64,000 bases of DNA from Arthrobacter sp. ok362 (GTDB lineage: Bacteria > Actinomycetota > Actinomycetes > Actinomycetales > Micrococcaceae): contig NZ_FNGC01000008.1 of the NCBI RefSeq assembly GCF_900102785.1, forward strand, positions 124,001-188,000, given 5' to 3'. Below the pieces are notes generated by a model that saw nothing but the letters and a program-made list of their open reading frames with translations, was not told the DNA's origin and did no database searches. A program made the translations under genes and the position numbers. Positions 8,819 to 17,279 of the stretch are shown here, piece by piece (the stretch's first letter is position 1; every line of letters starts with the position of its first letter).

Positions 8819-10263
8819 GAGAGCACCACGTGGCGGTGTTCGATGCCCAGCAGGGACGCGGCGGCCTTGATGTCGGCGGCCCGGTGGCCGACGCAGAGGG
8901 CCCAGTGGTGGCCGATTCCGGTCTGGCTCCACTGGTCCACCCAGAGCCCGGGGTCCCCGCCGAAGTCCACCCGGGAGGTCGTGTTGCCGATCTGCAGGAG
9001 CGGGCCGGGAACCACTTCGCCTTCGGAGGTGACAAAGACGTAGCTTCCGTCCGGGTCCTGGCCGAGGCCGAAGGTGGTGACGGGCCCGTGGCGCACATCG
9101 AATTCGACCGAGACGCCCCAGCCGCGCTTGCCGTGGTAGATGCCGAGTCCGCGCAGGAGCGGGTCCTGGGCGGACACGGCCAGGTGGGCCGGACCGTCGT
9201 GTCCCATTTCGACCACGTTATCGAGGAAGTTCAGGGCCTGGATCTCGGTGAAGGATCCCCCGGCGCCGATCGCCTGGGCGGCCAGCATGGCGATGGAGGT
9301 CCGCAGCTCGAATTCGCCGGCCATCGGGATGCCCCGGGCGGTCAGGATGGAGGAGCCCAGGATCATCCCGGCGCCCAGCCGTTCGTGCTGTTCACCGGCC
9401 AGTCCCCGGTGGTAATAGGCCACGGAGTCGAGGTCAAAGTCCTGCACGAGGCGGTCCAGGCCCACCGACACCTTCGCGCCCCACGCAAAGTCGTCGTCGT
9501 TCACGGAGTCATCGACAAGGAAAAGTTCGCGGGCGAGAGCGAGCCGTTCGGAGACCTCCGCGTCCGTCACGGAGTTGACCCGTTCGCGGAGGTCATCGAA
9601 TTCCAGCACCTCGACGTGGGAGCCGAAGGTGGTCGAGACGGTGGTGAGATCGGTGGCGACATCGAGCATGCCCGGATAGAGGTGGCCCATGAGCCCGTGC
9701 CGGGCATTGCGGAGCCGGGCGCGGACGCCGGCGGCGTGAACCCACTGCGTGATCCGCTCCCAGGCGGACTCCTGCTTGAGGTGCCCGGAGACTGAGCGGA
9801 AGTCGATCCCGGCCCGGCGGAAGACGTTGGCGACCTCCGGCACGGGGCATTGGCCGCAGTAGGCCAGCCATTTGCCGGTGTCGAAGTTGGCGTGGTCCAT
9901 CGCTTCGGTCGGCTGCAGGTCGATCACCAGGACGGGGGTCTTGGCCCGTTGGGCGATGGGCAGGACCATGGAGGACGTCAGGTACGTGGTGAGGAAGATG
10001 ACGATGAGGTCGCAGTCGGCGACGCGCAGCTTTTCTCCGGCCGTCGCGGCTTCCTGCGCGTCGGAGATGAATCCGGTGTCGACGACTTCGGCGTCGAGCC
10101 CCTGGAAGCGGCCGGTGACGTAGCGGACAGAGTCCCGCAGCTGCGGCAGCAGCTCCGGGAACTGGGGCCAGTAGGCGCCCAGCCCGCCTGAGACCAGCCC
10201 GATACGGGTGGGGCGGCGCCGATGCGGGTGCAGCAGCCGATCGGCCGGTTGTATCTGGTTCAT
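8815..10263 (-). CDS. L-fucose/L-arabinose isomerase-family protein
   Basis: A 482-residue protein of the FucI/AraA-like isomerase superfamily. Visible features are the N-terminal Rossmann-like segment RIGLVSGGLGAYWPQFPELL, CDLIVIFLTTYLTSS, and a C-terminal region with MAGEFELRTSIAML, ALNFLDNVVEMGHDGP and SQTGIGHHWALCVGH, which supply the Glu, Asp and His ligands of an Mn-dependent isomerase site. It lies between rhaS and rhaM although a dedicated rhaI is also present, so its substrate is uncertain: another deoxysugar or pentose, or a second rhamnose activity. ATG 10263 has GGAAGG upstream and follows rhaS by 193 bases. Confidence 0.85.
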   Translation of the reverse strand: MNQIQPADRLLHPHRRRPTRIGLVSGGLGAYWPQFPELLPQLRDSVRYVTGRFQGLDAEVVDTGFISDAQEAATAGEKLRVADCDLIVIFLTTYLTSSMVLPIAQRAKTPVLVIDLQPTEAMDHANFDTGKWLAYCGQCPVPEVANVFRRAGIDFRSVSGHLKQESAWERITQWVHAAGVRARLRNARHGLMGHLYPGMLDVATDLTTVSTTFGSHVEVLEFDDLRERVNSVTDAEVSERLALARELFLVDDSVNDDDFAWGAKVSVGLDRLVQDFDLDSVAYYHRGLAGEQHERLGAGMILGSSILTARGIPMAGEFELRTSIAMLAAQAIGAGGSFTEIQALNFLDNVVEMGHDGPAHLAVSAQDPLLRGLGIYHGKRGWGVSVEFDVRHGPVTTFGLGQDPDGSYVFVTSEGEVVPGPLLQIGNTTSRVDFGGDPGLWVDQWSQTGIGHHWALCVGHRAADIKAAASLLGIEHRHVVLS

Positions 10264-10402
10264 GTAAGGAGGCCTTCCGGCGTGAAAAAGGGAACCTGGG
10301 GCTCGGGAACCTGGTTTCCGGGCACGGCTGTGGGGAAAGCGCCGTGGACCCGGCGCTGTGGCACCGGTGAAGTGGAAATGGGTGAGGTGAAAGGGACGAG
10401 AT

Positions 10403-10432
10403 GCCGGGCGGGCTGTCGGCGGCCCGCCCGGC
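10403..10432 (-). terminator. Intra-operon stem-loop after rhaS
   Basis: Bases 10403-10412 and 10423-10432 form a perfect 10-bp all-G/C stem with a 10-base loop, 24 bases past the rhaS stop. No T-tract follows on the minus strand. Such hairpins behind binding-protein genes often protect the upstream message from 3' decay. It could also attenuate transcription into the enzyme genes. Confidence 0.5.
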
Positions 10433-10456
10433 CGCTCGGGATGGAACAGGTACGGA

Positions 10457-11524
10457 TCAGAAGTTGTACTTGTCGATGTTCTCGGCATTGAAGACGGTAG
10501 GCGGCCCGACAATCACGAGGCCGCCCTTTTCGACCTTGCGTTCGCCGAGTTCTCCGGCGGTGAAGGTATCCCCTTCGGCGCCGGTGATCTTGCCGTCGGT
10601 GAGGGCCTTGCCGGCGAACGACGCTACGTAGCCAAGCTGTGCCGGATCCCAGAGAGCGAACTCCTTGACCGTTCCGTCCTTCACGAACGGCCGCATTTCA
10701 TTGGGCAGGCCCAGCCCGGTGAGGGCAACCTTGCCCTTGTAGGCCGAGGTCGAGAGGTACCGGGCGGTCGCGGCGATGCCTACCGTGGTCGGGGAGATGA
10801 TGCCCTTCAGGTTCGGGTGGGCCTGCATGAGGCCCTGGGCCTCCTGGAAGGACTTGGTGTCGTTGTCATCGCCGTAGACCTTGGCCACAAGCTTGATGTC
10901 CTTGTACGCGGGGTTGGAGGCGAGCTCCTCCTCCATGTACTTGATCCACTCGTTCTGGTTCGTGGCGTTGGCGGTGGCGGACAGGATGGCGATTTCCCCG
11001 CTGCCGCCGATCTGCTCGGAGATCAGCTTGGTCTGGATCAGCGCCACGTCCTTGGCGACGACCTGGCTGATGAAGATATCGCGGCAGTCGGGCTTGGTGT
11101 CCGAGTCGAACGCGACGATTTTGGCGCCGGCGGAGCGTGCTTCACCGAGCGCCGTGCAGACGGCGTCGGGGTCATTGGCGGCGATCGCGATGACGTTCGT
11201 GCCGGCCTGGGTCTCGGCGTTGATGAAGGAGACCTGGCTGGAGGCGGAAGCTTCCAGCGGTCCGACCACCTGGGAGGAGGCGAAGCCGGCCTCGGTGGCG
11301 CCCTTCTTGCCGCCGCCCAGGACAACGTCCGTGTACGGGTTGTTCAGCTGCTTGGGGATGAAGGTGATCTTCTGGTCCCCTCCCCCTGCCGAGGGGGTGC
11401 TGGTATCACTTGAGGATGCAGAGCCGCTGTTGCAGGCTGTCAGCGCCAGCGCGGCCACGGCGGTGATGGCCACCATGCTTCCCAGTCGGCCGGTCCGGCC
11501 CTTGTTCTTGCGGTTCAACATCAT
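10457..11524 (-). CDS. rhaS: Rhamnose ABC transporter substrate-binding lipoprotein
   Basis: A 355-residue periplasmic-binding-protein-type lipoprotein for sugar uptake. It has a basic N-terminus, a hydrophobic segment, and a lipobox ALTAC with Cys31 as the lipidation site. A Ser/Thr/Gly-rich linker follows, then a type I sugar-binding fold (KITFIPKQLNNPYTD, NVIAIAANDPDAV, KIVAFDSDTKPDCR). It anchors to the outer face of the membrane and hands sugar to RhaPQ. Start is the first of two adjacent ATGs, with AAGGGAAG upstream. The rha context assigns L-rhamnose. Confidence 0.93.
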   Translation of the reverse strand: MMLNRKNKGRTGRLGSMVAITAVAALALTACNSGSASSSDTSTPSAGGGDQKITFIPKQLNNPYTDVVLGGGKKGATEAGFASSQVVGPLEASASSQVSFINAETQAGTNVIAIAANDPDAVCTALGEARSAGAKIVAFDSDTKPDCRDIFISQVVAKDVALIQTKLISEQIGGSGEIAILSATANATNQNEWIKYMEEELASNPAYKDIKLVAKVYGDDNDTKSFQEAQGLMQAHPNLKGIISPTTVGIAATARYLSTSAYKGKVALTGLGLPNEMRPFVKDGTVKEFALWDPAQLGYVASFAGKALTDGKITGAEGDTFTAGELGERKVEKGGLVIVGPPTVFNAENIDKYNF

Positions 11525-11604
11525 TGTTCTTCCCTTTTCCTTCGTGCGGTAGGTACGGCCGGCCCCAGGCGGGCACGGTTTGGGGTGGTGCTGGTGTGAA
11601 GACT

Positions 11605-12687
11605 TCAGGTGGTCTTGCGCGTAAAATTTCGGCGCACGCGCCGGGTGTGGCGCCATTGCCTGATGGCAGAGCCAATGCTCGGCGCCACCACGGAGGCGAT
11701 CAGCAGCAGGCCGGTCACCGTGATGAGGACGACGTCGGACACCCGGGCCAGGCGGAGGGCGTAGTTGAGCGTGCCGATCAGCAGGACGCCGGCGATGACG
11801 CCGGGGATGGAGCCTTTGCCGCCGAAGATCGACACGCCGCCCAGCAGGACAGCGGCGATGACGGCCAGTTCCAGGCCGGAGGCGTTGTCGCTGCGGGCGC
11901 TCGTGTACCGCAGCGTCCAGTAGATCCCGGCGAGGGCCGAGACGGCGCCGGATCCGACGTAGAGCCAGAACTTGCTGCGGGCTACGTTGATGCCGACAAA
12001 GCTGGCGGCTTCCTTGCTGTAGCCCATGGCGTAGAGTCCCCGGCCGAACGGCGTGAAGTGCAGCAGCACGCCGAAGAAGACCATCACCGCGACGACGCCG
12101 ATCATGACCGTGGGGATGCCGGTGCCGCCAATTTTGGAGGTGAAAAAGGCGGTCAGCGCCTTCGGGAAGTTGGCCACGGCGTTGTCGCCGATGATGACCA
12201 GTGCCAGGCCTCGGAACAACGCCAGGGTGCCGATGGTGACCGCCAGGGAGGGCAGTCCGAGGACCGCGATCAGGAAGCCGTTGAACATGCCGGCGGCAAT
12301 TCCTGCCAGCAGGCTGATTGCCAGGGCCAGCCAGATGTCCGTCCCGCCGGCCCAGAGGACGCCCATCAAGGCGCTGGTCAGGCCGGCCGTGCTGGCCACG
12401 GACAGGTCGATCTCGCCCGTGATGATGATCAGCGTCATCGGCATGGCGATCAGCAGGACCGGGATCACGTCCAGGAGCAGGAAGCCGGTGGTGACCGGCG
12501 AGGCGAAGCGCGGGATCGCGATGGCGGCGTAGATCAGGAAAGCAACCAGGGCGTAGATGGTGATGGCGTCACGGCCGGTCAGGATCCGTGCCGCGCCGGT
12601 CCGGCCCGTCGGTTCGCTGGCCAGCGGCTTGGTGTTGTCAGCCACGGGAGCCGGCGCCGTGCTGGTGGTGGACGTGGTTTCAGACAT
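11605..12687 (-). CDS. rhaQ: Rhamnose ABC transporter permease
   Basis: A 360-residue inner-membrane permease of the RbsC/AraH class with about eight to ten hydrophobic helices. The family signature TGEIDLSVASTAGLTSALMG follows the second helix, and GYSKEAASFVGINV marks the coupling region. A long Ser/Thr/Pro-rich cytoplasmic N-terminus and a basic C-terminus (RQWRHTRRVRRNFTRKTT) flank the core. It pairs with RhaP to form the channel. Its start overlaps the rhaP 3' end by 8 bases. The P and Q labels follow gene order in rhizobial rha operons and could be swapped. Confidence 0.9.
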   Translation of the reverse strand: MSETTSTTSTAPAPVADNTKPLASEPTGRTGAARILTGRDAITIYALVAFLIYAAIAIPRFASPVTTGFLLLDVIPVLLIAMPMTLIIITGEIDLSVASTAGLTSALMGVLWAGGTDIWLALAISLLAGIAAGMFNGFLIAVLGLPSLAVTIGTLALFRGLALVIIGDNAVANFPKALTAFFTSKIGGTGIPTVMIGVVAVMVFFGVLLHFTPFGRGLYAMGYSKEAASFVGINVARSKFWLYVGSGAVSALAGIYWTLRYTSARSDNASGLELAVIAAVLLGGVSIFGGKGSIPGVIAGVLLIGTLNYALRLARVSDVVLITVTGLLLIASVVAPSIGSAIRQWRHTRRVRRNFTRKTT

Positions 12688-13726
12688 TGCGCGCCTCGCT
12701 AATCCGCAGTTTCTTGGCTGTGCGCAGGCTGGCCACGCGGTCGATGATGATGGCGGTGAGGATCAGCACGCCGACGATCGCCTGCTGCCAGAATTTGTCC
12801 ACCCGCAGGGCGGTCAGGGAGCTGGTGATGGTGGTCAGGAGCACGGCGCCGAGGGCGGCCCCGGTCACCGATCCGCTGCCGCCGAAGATGGCCACCCCGC
12901 CGACGACGGCGGCCGCCACCACGGTCAGTTCCATGCCGGTGCCGGTGGTGGCGCCGACCGAGTTGAAGCGGCTGGCGTAGAGCACGCCGGCCAGGCCGGC
13001 GAGCGCCCCGTTGGCCAGGAAGGCCAGGAATACGCGTTTGGAGACCTTGATGCCAAAGGCAGTGGCCGCGTCCGGGTCCGAGCCGATGGCGTACAGGTCA
13101 CGGCCCGGGCGGGTGCCGGACATGTAGATAGCCACGGCGATCACGACGACGATGGCCAGCAGCGTGATGACGGGGAACCCCAAAAGGGTGTTCACCGACA
13201 GGGCGCCGAACTCCTCCGGACGGTCGCCCGCAAAGAACTGCTTGCCGCCGGCCCAGGCGTTGTTCAGGCCGCGGTACACGTAGAGCGTCCCGAGCGTGAT
13301 GACCAGGGCGGGCACTTTGGCCAAGGTGACCAAGGCGCCGTTGAAGGCGCCCAGCAACGCCCCGAAGGCCATGCCGATCGCAAAGACTGCGATGATCGGG
13401 ACGTCGGGCACGGCGGAGAAAATGGAGCCGGTACCGAAGGCGACCAGCCCCAGCATGGAGCCGACGGAGAGGTCGATGTTCCTGGTGATGATCAGCAGCG
13501 TCTGCCCTACCGCCAGAATCATGATGATGGTGGCGTTGAGCAGCAGGTCCTTCACGCCTTGGGCGGTGAGGAACAGCGGGTTGATCAAGTAGGTGACGAG
13601 TACCAGCAGTGCCAGCGCGATCAGCACGGGGAGTTCGCGCATCCGCAGCAGCGCAGCGACGGCGCCCCGGGCGCCGTCGGCGGGCACCGTCGTCGTGGCG
13701 TTCTTGTGGTCCAGAGCTGAGCTCAC
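12680..13726 (-). CDS. rhaP: Rhamnose ABC transporter permease
   Basis: A 348-residue sugar ABC permease, partner of the following gene. Hydrophobic helices fill residues 30-330, with the signature TRNIDLSVGSMLGLVAFGTG after the second helix and IGSDPDAATAFGIKVSK in the coupling loop. GTG 13726 overlaps the rhaT stop as GTGA and has a good AGGAGG-type site inside the rhaT 3' end, so translation is coupled to the ATPase. RhaP, RhaQ, RhaT and RhaS together form a complete CUT2-type importer. Confidence 0.91.
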   Translation of the reverse strand: MSSALDHKNATTTVPADGARGAVAALLRMRELPVLIALALLVLVTYLINPLFLTAQGVKDLLLNATIIMILAVGQTLLIITRNIDLSVGSMLGLVAFGTGSIFSAVPDVPIIAVFAIGMAFGALLGAFNGALVTLAKVPALVITLGTLYVYRGLNNAWAGGKQFFAGDRPEEFGALSVNTLLGFPVITLLAIVVVIAVAIYMSGTRPGRDLYAIGSDPDAATAFGIKVSKRVFLAFLANGALAGLAGVLYASRFNSVGATTGTGMELTVVAAAVVGGVAIFGGSGSVTGAALGAVLLTTITSSLTALRVDKFWQQAIVGVLILTAIIIDRVASLRTAKKLRISEARNV

Positions 13727-15267
13727 GGGGTTCCTCCTGCGGAAGACGTGGCGGCGTGCATGACCGATTCGGGATTCGCATCGGCACGGTCGAGTTCGGC
13801 GGTGATCCGGCCTTCGCGCATGACCAGGACGCGGTCCGCCATGCCGAGGACCTCGGGCAGTTCCGAGGAGATCATCAGGATCGCGATCCCGCGCCCGGCG
13901 AGGTCCGAAATGAGCCGGTGGACCTCGCTTTTGGTGCCGACGTCGATGCCGCGGGTGGGCTCGTCGATGATCAGCAGCCGCGGGTCCGTGGCCAGCCACT
14001 TGGCGAGCACCACCTTTTGCTGGTTTCCGCCGGAGAGCGTGGAGACGGCGTGCTCCGGGGAGCCGGTCTTGACTTGGAGCCGTTTGCTCCACTCCTGGGC
14101 GGCGCGCCGCTCGGCGGCACCGTTGATCAGGCCCGCCGTCGTGAACTTGTTGCGCAGCGTCAGAGTGACGTTCCGGGCGACGGACAGGTCCATCACCAGG
14201 CCCTGCTTGCGGCGGTCCTCCGGGACGAAGCCCATGCCGGCGGTGATGGCAACCTGGGGATCCCGGGGCTTTAGGGTTCGTCCGTCGAAGGTGATGGCGC
14301 CGTCGTCGTAGGGATCGATTCCGAACACGGCACGGGCCACCTCGGTGCGGCCGGCGCCCACGAGGCCGGCCAGGGCAACGATTTCCCCGGCGCGGACCTC
14401 GAAGCTGATGTCGCGGAACACTCCGGCGCGGCTGAGACCGTCCACTTTCAGGACCACGTCGCCGATCTCGGCAGGCGTCTTGGGGAACAGGGCGCCAATG
14501 TCGCGGCCCACCATCTCGCGAACGATCTGCTCGACGGTGACGTCTGCGGTCCGGTGGGTGGAGATGTACCGGCCATCCCGCATGACGGTGATGCGGTCGC
14601 AGAGGTCAAAGACCTCATCGAAACGGTGCGAAATGAAGAGGATGCCGGTCCCGCGATCCCGGAGGCTCCGGGCGACGGCGAACAGCCGTTCCACCTCGAC
14701 GCCGCTGAGGGCGGCGGTGGGCTCGTCCATCACCAGGACTTTGGCGTCCAGCGAAATGGCTTTGGCGATTTCAATGATCTGCTGGTCCGCGATGGACAGG
14801 CCCTCGGCGATGCGGGTCGGGTCGATTGGAACGCCAAGCCGTTCGAAAAGCTTGTGTGCTTCCCTGACCATCGTCGCCTTGCTGATGAGCCCGAAGCGGC
14901 CCTTGGGCTGGCGGCCAATGAAGATGTTCTCTGCGACGCTCAGGTCCGGAAAGAGTGTGGGTTCCTGGTAGATGACGGAGATTCCGGCGTCCTTGCTCTC
15001 GGCAACGTTGCGGAACTGGACGCTCTGGCCCGCCACCTGGAAGTCGCCGGAATCAGGGTGGTGCAGGCCGGCGAGGATTTTCACCAAGGTGGACTTGCCG
15101 GCGCCATTCTCCCCGACCAGCGCGTGGATTTCGCCGGCCTCGATGTTGATGGTTCCATCGGCCAGGGCGACCACCGGGCCAAAGGTCTTGGCTGCGTGAG
15201 AGAGCGAGAGAACCGGAACGGGCTCCCCGTCAGAGGGGCCGGACCGGGAACTGTATGTCTGCTGCAT
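13723..15267 (-). CDS. rhaT: Rhamnose ABC transporter ATP-binding protein (two ATPase domains)
   Basis: A 514-residue CUT2-type ATPase with two fused cassettes. Domain 1 has Walker A GENGAGKST (52-60) and Walker B LVMDEPTAAL. Domain 2 has the degenerate Walker A LVGAGRTEVA, signature LSGGNQQKV and Walker B LLIIDEPTRGID. That asymmetry is normal for RbsA/AraG-like proteins. It powers import and is the first gene of the operon, so the promoter lies in the 15268-15525 intergenic region. ATG 15267 is preceded by AAAGGTG at a rather long distance. Confidence 0.93.
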   Translation of the reverse strand: MQQTYSSRSGPSDGEPVPVLSLSHAAKTFGPVVALADGTINIEAGEIHALVGENGAGKSTLVKILAGLHHPDSGDFQVAGQSVQFRNVAESKDAGISVIYQEPTLFPDLSVAENIFIGRQPKGRFGLISKATMVREAHKLFERLGVPIDPTRIAEGLSIADQQIIEIAKAISLDAKVLVMDEPTAALSGVEVERLFAVARSLRDRGTGILFISHRFDEVFDLCDRITVMRDGRYISTHRTADVTVEQIVREMVGRDIGALFPKTPAEIGDVVLKVDGLSRAGVFRDISFEVRAGEIVALAGLVGAGRTEVARAVFGIDPYDDGAITFDGRTLKPRDPQVAITAGMGFVPEDRRKQGLVMDLSVARNVTLTLRNKFTTAGLINGAAERRAAQEWSKRLQVKTGSPEHAVSTLSGGNQQKVVLAKWLATDPRLLIIDEPTRGIDVGTKSEVHRLISDLAGRGIAILMISSELPEVLGMADRVLVMREGRITAELDRADANPESVMHAATSSAGGTP

Positions 15268-15320
15268 AAAATTAACCGCACCTTTGGGGCTTAGTGAACA
15301 CTGCCTTATTGAACACAGGA

Positions 15321-15334
15321 ATGAATCGTTTCAT
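15321..15334. promoter_or_regulatory. LacI-type operator, rhaT-proximal
   Basis: ATGAATCGTTTCAT has perfect ATGAA/TTCAT arms around a central CG, the layout of LacI-family operators. It lies 54 bases upstream of rhaT and shares GA(A/T)TCGTTTCA with the second site at 15408-15421. The likely ligand is the divergent regulator at 15526. Confidence 0.7.
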
Positions 15335-15341
15335 AACCAGC

Positions 15342-15357
15342 TGTGATTTGAATCATA
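15342..15357. promoter_or_regulatory. Crp/GlxR-like site in rha control region
   Basis: TGTGATTTGAATCATA matches the Crp consensus TGTGA-N6-TCACA with one mismatch. It overlaps a second symmetric element, ATTTGAA-N10-TTCAAAT at 15346-15369. A cAMP-receptor-type activator site is expected for a sugar operon. Binding is inferred only. Confidence 0.5.
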
Positions 15358-15407
15358 AGGTCTTCAAATGGAGACGTCAACTGCCACCAACCATTCGTTA
15401 CTAGCTT

Positions 15408-15421
15408 TTGATTCGTTTCAA
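15408..15421. promoter_or_regulatory. LacI-type operator, regulator-proximal
   Basis: TTGATTCGTTTCAA has TTGA/TCAA arms around a central CG. Its centre lies 87 bp from the centre of the rhaT-proximal site. Paired operators at this distance allow looping by a tetrameric LacI-family repressor and would give autoregulation of the regulator gene. Confidence 0.65.
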
Positions 15422-15525
15422 TGAAAGGGTTCAAAGTGGGCCCCGCCGGGTATCCTGAGGAGAGTAGTTGGCCAACGGGGCGCCTTGCCCGAAGGCCGTG
15501 GCGTCCACCATCAGGAGCACAGGAA

Positions 15526-16536
15526 ATGGTTTCAGCGAGCGTCAAGGACGTCGCGGCCCTGGCCGGCGTCTCGGTCGGGACGGTCTCCAATGTGCTGAAC
15601 CGGCCGGAGAAGGTCTCTGCCGAAGTCACCGTCAGAGTCCAGTCCGCCATCGACAAGCTCGGCTTCGTCCGGAACGACGCCGCACGCCAATTGCGCGCGG
15701 GCATGAGCCACAGCATCGGCCTGGTGGTCTTGGACGCCGCAAACCCCTTCTTCACGGATCTCGCCAGGGGCGCGGAGGACCGCGCCACCGCGGAGAACTT
15801 AACGGTCCTCGTCGGCAATAGCAATGAGGATGAGGGCCGGGAATCCGCCTATCTGGATCTCTTCGAGCAGCAGCGCGTGCGGGGCGTACTGCTGTCCCCG
15901 GTAGGGAATGTGATCCCCCGACTGGAGCAGCTCCGGCGCCGGGGCATCCCGACGGTGCTGGTGGACCGGCAGACAGAGAATATGAGCTTCTCCTCGGTGG
16001 CCGTGGATGACCTGGCGGGCGGGGAGATGGCTGCGGCCCACCTGTTGTCATTGGGCCGGCGGCGGATAGCGTTTGTTGGCGGCCCGGCAAGCATCCGGCA
16101 GGTGGCGGACCGTTTGGCGGGGGCCCGGAAGGCCATCGACGCCGTTGCGGGTGCAACCCTCGAGGTCATCGCAACGGAATCCCTGACCGTGCTTTCGGGA
16201 AGGGCGGCCGGCGAGTCCATCCGGTCCCGGCCGAAAGCCGAACGCCCGGATGCGATCTTTGCAGCCAACGACCTGCTTGCCGTGGGTGCCCTCCAGGGCC
16301 TGATGCTCATGGGTGGCGTAAAGGTGCCGCAGGAGATCGCCCTGATCGGCTACGACGACATCGAATTCGCCGCCGCCGCCGTCGTGCCGCTGTCCTCCAT
16401 CCGGCAGCCCAGCGCCCTCATCGGCTCCACCGCACTGGAATTGTTGCTCCGGGAAGCGGCGTCCGAGGACGGCTTTGAACCCGCCCAGGTGGTATTCCCG
16501 CCCGAACTGATAGTGAGGGCATCAACGCAGGGCTAA
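15526..16536 (+). CDS. LacI-family transcriptional regulator, probable rhamnose repressor
   Basis: A 336-residue LacI/GalR protein. The N-terminal helix-turn-helix VKDVAALAGVSVGTVSNVLN (residues 6-25) and hinge helix (ARQLRAG) precede a sugar-binding core that includes VAVDDLAGGEMAAAHLL, RRRIAFVGGP and AIFAANDLLAVGALQG. It is divergent from the rha operon with two LacI-type palindromes between them, so it probably represses that operon until a rhamnose-pathway sugar binds. ATG 15526 has AGGAG 10 bases upstream. An upstream in-frame ATG at 15421 lies inside the operator region and is less likely. Confidence 0.9.
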   Translation: MVSASVKDVAALAGVSVGTVSNVLNRPEKVSAEVTVRVQSAIDKLGFVRNDAARQLRAGMSHSIGLVVLDAANPFFTDLARGAEDRATAENLTVLVGNSNEDEGRESAYLDLFEQQRVRGVLLSPVGNVIPRLEQLRRRGIPTVLVDRQTENMSFSSVAVDDLAGGEMAAAHLLSLGRRRIAFVGGPASIRQVADRLAGARKAIDAVAGATLEVIATESLTVLSGRAAGESIRSRPKAERPDAIFAANDLLAVGALQGLMLMGGVKVPQEIALIGYDDIEFAAAAVVPLSSIRQPSALIGSTALELLLREAASEDGFEPAQVVFPPELIVRASTQG

Positions 16537-16548
16537 AAGGAGGTCGCG

Positions 16549-17124
16549 ATGGGCAGCACAGACTATGAGTTCCGGACCGTCTGGCGCGTGGCGGGGACGC
16601 CGGAGGAGGTCGCGGCCGTCCTCGGCGAGGCCACGGCCATGCCCCGCTGGTGGCCTTCCGTCTATCTCAGTGCCGAGCCGGTGGCCGGCGGCCCGGAACC
16701 GGCGCCCGGCATTCCCGGCCCCGTGCGCCTGCACACGAAGGGCTGGCTGCCCTATACGCTCCGGTGGACCCTCACGGTCACGGAGCCCGTCACGCCCCGC
16801 GGCTTCGCCCTCACGGCGGCCGGCGACCTCAACGGCACCGGCCGCTGGATCTTCGAGCCGGACGGCCCGGAAACCGTCATCACCTACGACTGGCGCGTCA
16901 GCGCCGCGAAGCCCCTGCTGCGCCGGCTGAGCTGGCTGCTCAAACCGGGCTTCGCCGCCAATCATCGCTGGGCGATGGCCCGCGGCCAGGAAAGCCTCGC
17001 TCTGGAGCTGCGACGGCGCCGGGCCGCAGCGGGGACCACCTCCAACGGAGCATCTGCTGTTCCACCGCCACCACGGCCCACATTTAGTTGGCTGACCCGG
17101 CGCGCTGCCCGGATGACTGCGTAG
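16549..17124 (+). CDS. SRPBCC (START-like) family protein
   Basis: A 191-residue protein starting 12 bases after the lacI-family gene, with an excellent AAAAGGAGGT ribosome site. The pattern is that of the polyketide-cyclase/START-like fold: FRTVWRVAGTPEEVAAVLGE, MPRWWPSVYLSAEPVAGG, then alternating strands and a long C-terminal helix (PGFAANHRWAMARGQESLALELRRR). These proteins bind hydrophobic ligands in a helix-grip cavity. No ligand can be named. The last 40 residues are a disordered-looking Ser/Pro/Arg tail. It may be cotranscribed with the regulator. Confidence 0.8.
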   Translation: MGSTDYEFRTVWRVAGTPEEVAAVLGEATAMPRWWPSVYLSAEPVAGGPEPAPGIPGPVRLHTKGWLPYTLRWTLTVTEPVTPRGFALTAAGDLNGTGRWIFEPDGPETVITYDWRVSAAKPLLRRLSWLLKPGFAANHRWAMARGQESLALELRRRRAAAGTTSNGASAVPPPPRPTFSWLTRRAARMTA

Positions 17125-17279
17125 AGAACAACGCCGGGCTGTTGGTCAGGCTGTGCTATGGCTGAGTCTCCGGACGCCTTGCGTATTGGTCGGCACAGTC
17201 GGATCATGGAGCCGTGACCCCGAATCGCCGGGAGAGACCGCATGCCGGCGGCGGCGCCGCTTTCCCGGGAGCAAAAGGC

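Noticed and set aside
15421..15525. An upstream ATG at 15421 as the start of the LacI-family regulator
   Set aside because: It overlaps the operator, lacks a ribosome site and adds 35 residues before the helix-turn-helix that LacI proteins do not have.
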